Under the pieces are notes generated by a model that was not told the DNA's origin, made no database searches, and saw only the letters and a list, made by a program, of their open reading frames with translations. 8,730 bases of DNA from positions 1 to 8,730 of the forward strand of contig JAKAAS010000050.1 of NCBI GenBank assembly GCA_021802225.1, in the 5' to 3' direction. Numbering within the stretch: position 1 is the stretch's first letter; every line of letters starts with the position of its first letter. Positions 4,864 to 8,730 of the stretch are shown here, in pieces. The stretch is from Bacillota bacterium. GTDB lineage: Bacteria; Bacillota_E; Sulfobacillia; Sulfobacillales; Sulfobacillaceae. Both the position numbers and the translations under genes were made by a program.

Positions 4864-6504
4864 TTAGCGAATGCCATAAATGACGCCGGCCTCATCCACC
4901 TTCACGTGATACGCAGATGGCTCTTTAGGCAACCCTGGCATCCGGATCATCGCACCCGCTAGCGGAACAATATATCCCGCTCCCCGCGCAATATCAATAT
5001 CGCGGATAGAGACTTTAAAGCCTTGCGGACAACCTAGACGCTTAGGATCGTCACTAAGTGAGTACTGCGTTTTGGCTATACACACTTTCAGGCCCTCTTC
5101 TCCCCATTTGTGGAGTTTTTTCAGAGTACCTACAGCGCTAGCGCTGTATTCCACACCACTGCCGCCATAAATCCGTGTCACAATTCGTTCAATTTTTTCG
5201 GTCAGTGGCAACTCATCGGCATAGAGAGGGGTGAAAACGGGGGCATCATTTTCGAGCTGCTTGTTCACTAGTCGCGCCAGGTCCAAACCGCCCGCTCCCC
5301 CTTGGCCAAAAACATCAGCGGCGGCAGCGGGAACCCCCCTTGTTCCGAGTTCGTGCACCAGCCACAGGATTTCCTCCGGGCTGTCATTCGCAAATTGATT
5401 AATAGCGATCACAACAGGCAATCCAAATCCGTGCAGATTTTCGATATGTTTTAGTAGGTTGGGCATTCCCTCCTGCAGCGCCCCGAGATTGGGCTCTGCC
5501 ATGTGGGCTAGATCCTGGCCTCCGTGATAGCGCAGAGCCCGCAACGTCACGACCACAACGACCAGAGACGGCTCCAGTCTGGCCAGCGGCGCCTTGATAT
5601 CCAGAAACTTTTCCGCTCCCAGATCCGCCCCGAATCCCGCTTCGGTGATAACAACATCCGACAATCGCAGTCCCGCTTCGGTGGCCACAATACTGTTGCA
5701 GCCATGGGCTATGTTAGCAAAGGGTCCCCCGTGCATAATCACCGGAGTATGCTCACTGGTCTGCACCAGATTCGGCATCATCGCGTCACTGAGAAGAGCT
5801 GTCATTGCGTCTTCGGCACCAATATCGCTGGTGGTCACCATCTCCCCGCCCTGACTGGCAATCACCATCCGTCCCAGGCGCCGCTTGAGATCAGATAAAT
5901 TGCTCGATAAGGTCAGCACGGCCATGACTTCCGATGCGGCAGTGATATCAAAACCACTTTCCCGGGGCACCCCCTGGGATGGTCCCCCCAGGCCTATGAC
6001 CACATGGCGCAACGCGCGGTCATTTACATCCAGGACCCGCTTCCACAACACACGCGACGGATCCGCCGCCAAGCGGCTGCCATGAAACAACTCATTGTCA
6101 ATCAGTGCCGCCAGCAAGTTATGGGCTGCCGTAATCGCATGAAAATCACCGGTAAAGTGGAGGTTGATTTCTGTAGACGGTTCCGCTTGTGACCTTCCCC
6201 CACCGGTGGCCCCCCCTTTCATACCAAAAGTCGGACCCATGGACGGTTCCCGCAGAACGGCCGTCGCGGCAATTCCCAAACGGCGCAAGGCTTGGGACAG
6301 TCCAATGGACATTGTCGTCTTGCCCTCCCCAGGTGGCGTGGGGTTAATCGAGGTCATCAAAACCAGTTTCGCGCGGCGCGGCCGCTGATAGACAATATCC
6401 AGAGGAAGTTTAGCTTTGTTGTTGCTGAACTCGATAATATCCGATGCGGACAAATTCAATTGCTGAGCAATATCCCTAATTGGCCACAACGCTTGCTGAG
6501 ACAT
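4864..6504 (-). CDS. fhs: Formate-tetrahydrofolate ligase
   Basis: This 546-residue cytoplasmic enzyme joins formate to tetrahydrofolate using ATP and gives 10-formyl-tetrahydrofolate for purine and formyl-methionine synthesis or for one-carbon assimilation. The family is usually about 555 residues, so it is complete. The ATP loop is NPTPPGEGKTT at 54-64. The first family signature is present as GMKGGATGGGRSQ at 94-106, where the usual text is GIKGGAAGGGYSQ. INLHFTGDFHAI at 113-124 is standard. The second signature is VVTLRALRYHGG at 318-329 (usually VATxRALKxHGG). The end carries RMPGLPKEPSA at 521-531, matching the common TMPGLPKxPAA. The start is supported by GGAGG 8 bases upstream. A 367-base spacer with stable RNA-like stems precedes it, which may hold its control region. 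The changed signature residues mark a divergent but probably working enzyme. Confidence 0.96.
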   Translation of the reverse strand: MSQQALWPIRDIAQQLNLSASDIIEFSNNKAKLPLDIVYQRPRRAKLVLMTSINPTPPGEGKTTMSIGLSQALRRLGIAATAVLREPSMGPTFGMKGGATGGGRSQAEPSTEINLHFTGDFHAITAAHNLLAALIDNELFHGSRLAADPSRVLWKRVLDVNDRALRHVVIGLGGPSQGVPRESGFDITAASEVMAVLTLSSNLSDLKRRLGRMVIASQGGEMVTTSDIGAEDAMTALLSDAMMPNLVQTSEHTPVIMHGGPFANIAHGCNSIVATEAGLRLSDVVITEAGFGADLGAEKFLDIKAPLARLEPSLVVVVVTLRALRYHGGQDLAHMAEPNLGALQEGMPNLLKHIENLHGFGLPVVIAINQFANDSPEEILWLVHELGTRGVPAAAADVFGQGGAGGLDLARLVNKQLENDAPVFTPLYADELPLTEKIERIVTRIYGGSGVEYSASAVGTLKKLHKWGEEGLKVCIAKTQYSLSDDPKRLGCPQGFKVSIRDIDIARGAGYIVPLAGAMIRMPGLPKEPSAYHVKVDEAGVIYGIR

Positions 6505-6637
6505 ATCGGTCGCCTCCAGTCAGTTCTTTTTATTTAAGTTTCTTCCTCGTCACACGAACCCAAACGTACCCGGTGCATGACGGAAATATTTCTACCCATG
6601 CTCGAATACGCTACAGGCCTCCCCATATTGGCCGCAT

Positions 6638-6777
6638 GGAACCCTTGAAGCGGAGGGTCCCTGTGTATCCTTTAGGTAGGCGCGTCACTGCGGGAGGCAG
6701 AGTTCGTTACCCCACTTTCCCGCTTGCCGGGCAAGTCCCGACTTCTTCAGCTTCGCCTACCGCGTCACACAGGATAC
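6638..6777 (-). promoter_or_regulatory. Multi-stem structured RNA element upstream of fhs, unidentified
   Basis: Several nested stems are found. The outer one is CCTGTGT 6660-6666 with ACACAGG 6767-6773 (or, as an alternative, GTATCC 6665-6670 with GGATAC 6772-6777). The next is GGTAGGCG 6675-6682 with CGCCTACC 6754-6761. Two inner stems are GCGGGA 6690-6695 with TCCCGC 6718-6723, and CTTGC 6723-6727 with GCAAG 6731-6735. Toward fhs a further 8-pair hairpin (6638-6645 with 6654-6661) closes fully only in the - strand RNA, where one pair is G-U instead of an A-C mismatch. That supports transcription in the direction of fhs. The 8-mer CGCGTCAC is repeated directly, exactly 80 bases apart (6681 and 6761). 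I compared it by eye with THF, ZTP, SAM, TPP, glycine, cobalamin and T-box consensus elements and saw no match. It may be a cis-regulatory leader, a small RNA or the end of a mobile element. Confidence 0.4.
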
Positions 6778-6832
6778 TGGCCAAAAATCTTTTCACTGCT
6801 GGCATGCGCATCACTCTGCTTTTATCCCACAT
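6707..6832 (-). CDS. Hypothetical 41-residue protein, overlaps the structured element
   Basis: An ATG at 6830-6832 on the - strand opens 41 codons to a TAA at 6707-6709 (MWDKSRVMRMPAVKRFLASI, then LCDAVGEAEEVGT, then CPASGKVG). About half of the codons from residue 8 on start with G, which is unusual for random sequence and typical of coding DNA. There is no clear ribosome binding site (only AGCAGGG right at the ATG). The frame is closed upstream by a TGA, so it is not a continuation of ligA, whose stop is 40 bases away. The last third lies inside the stem structure described for 6638-6777. It may be a small gene, or the tail of a lost gene such as a transposase whose 3' end ran into a structured RNA. 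No family recognised. Confidence 0.22.
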   Translation of the reverse strand: MWDKSRVMRMPAVKRFLASILCDAVGEAEEVGTCPASGKVG

Positions 6833-6871
6833 CCCTGCTCTTCACGAAGCGTTTCTCATGTTCGCCCCCCT

Positions 6872-8730
<1,859 letters not shown>

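Noticed and set aside
6505..6871. THF, ZTP, SAM, cobalamin, glycine or T-box riboswitch upstream of fhs
   Set aside because: The conserved strings of these classes (for example CCGCCTGGGC for ZTP or GGGTGG-N-ACCGCG for the T-box) are absent.

Overview
The window looks like a chromosomal piece of a bacterium, most likely a Bacillota (Firmicutes) member. The ribosome binding sites are strong (AAGGAGG, GGAGG, GAGGGGTGAT), base composition is moderately GC-rich, and both formate-tetrahydrofolate ligase and NAD-dependent DNA ligase are present. A Sulfobacillus-like acidophile would fit, but that is an impression and was not tested.

Layout. The 3' end of a GcvT-domain (dimethylglycine/sarcosine oxidoreductase-like) gene runs off the left edge on the + strand. 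It is followed by a complete aldehyde dehydrogenase, also +. A gap of about 950 bases (1751-2704) then separates these genes from a convergent set on the - strand. The gap holds a terminator-like hairpin, a possible decayed secreted-protein gene, a near-perfect 25-bp bidirectional terminator hairpin, a second strong hairpin and the C-terminal remnant of an IS110-type transposase. The - strand genes, in transcription order, are ligA (N-terminus off the right edge), fhs, and a 14-helix MFS drug exporter of the DHA2 type. Two long spacers separate them: 6505-6871 between ligA and fhs, and 4124-4863 between fhs and the exporter gene. Both are rich in inverted repeats and in short open frames that may or may not be genes.

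How the genes fit together. The GcvT-domain protein and the aldehyde dehydrogenase plausibly work together in breakdown of an N-methylated amine or amino-aldehyde, with the methyl group passed to tetrahydrofolate. Fhs also charges tetrahydrofolate with a one-carbon unit, so the two ends share a folate theme, but they are on opposite strands and separated by mobile-element debris. LigA is housekeeping and the MFS pump appears to be an independent accessory gene.

I found no CRISPR array, tRNA, rRNA, toxin-antitoxin pair or recognisable defence system. The most interesting unexplained part is 6638-6832, upstream of fhs: a multi-stem RNA-like element overlapping a 41-codon open frame with a coding-like codon pattern. 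I could not match it to any riboswitch I know.
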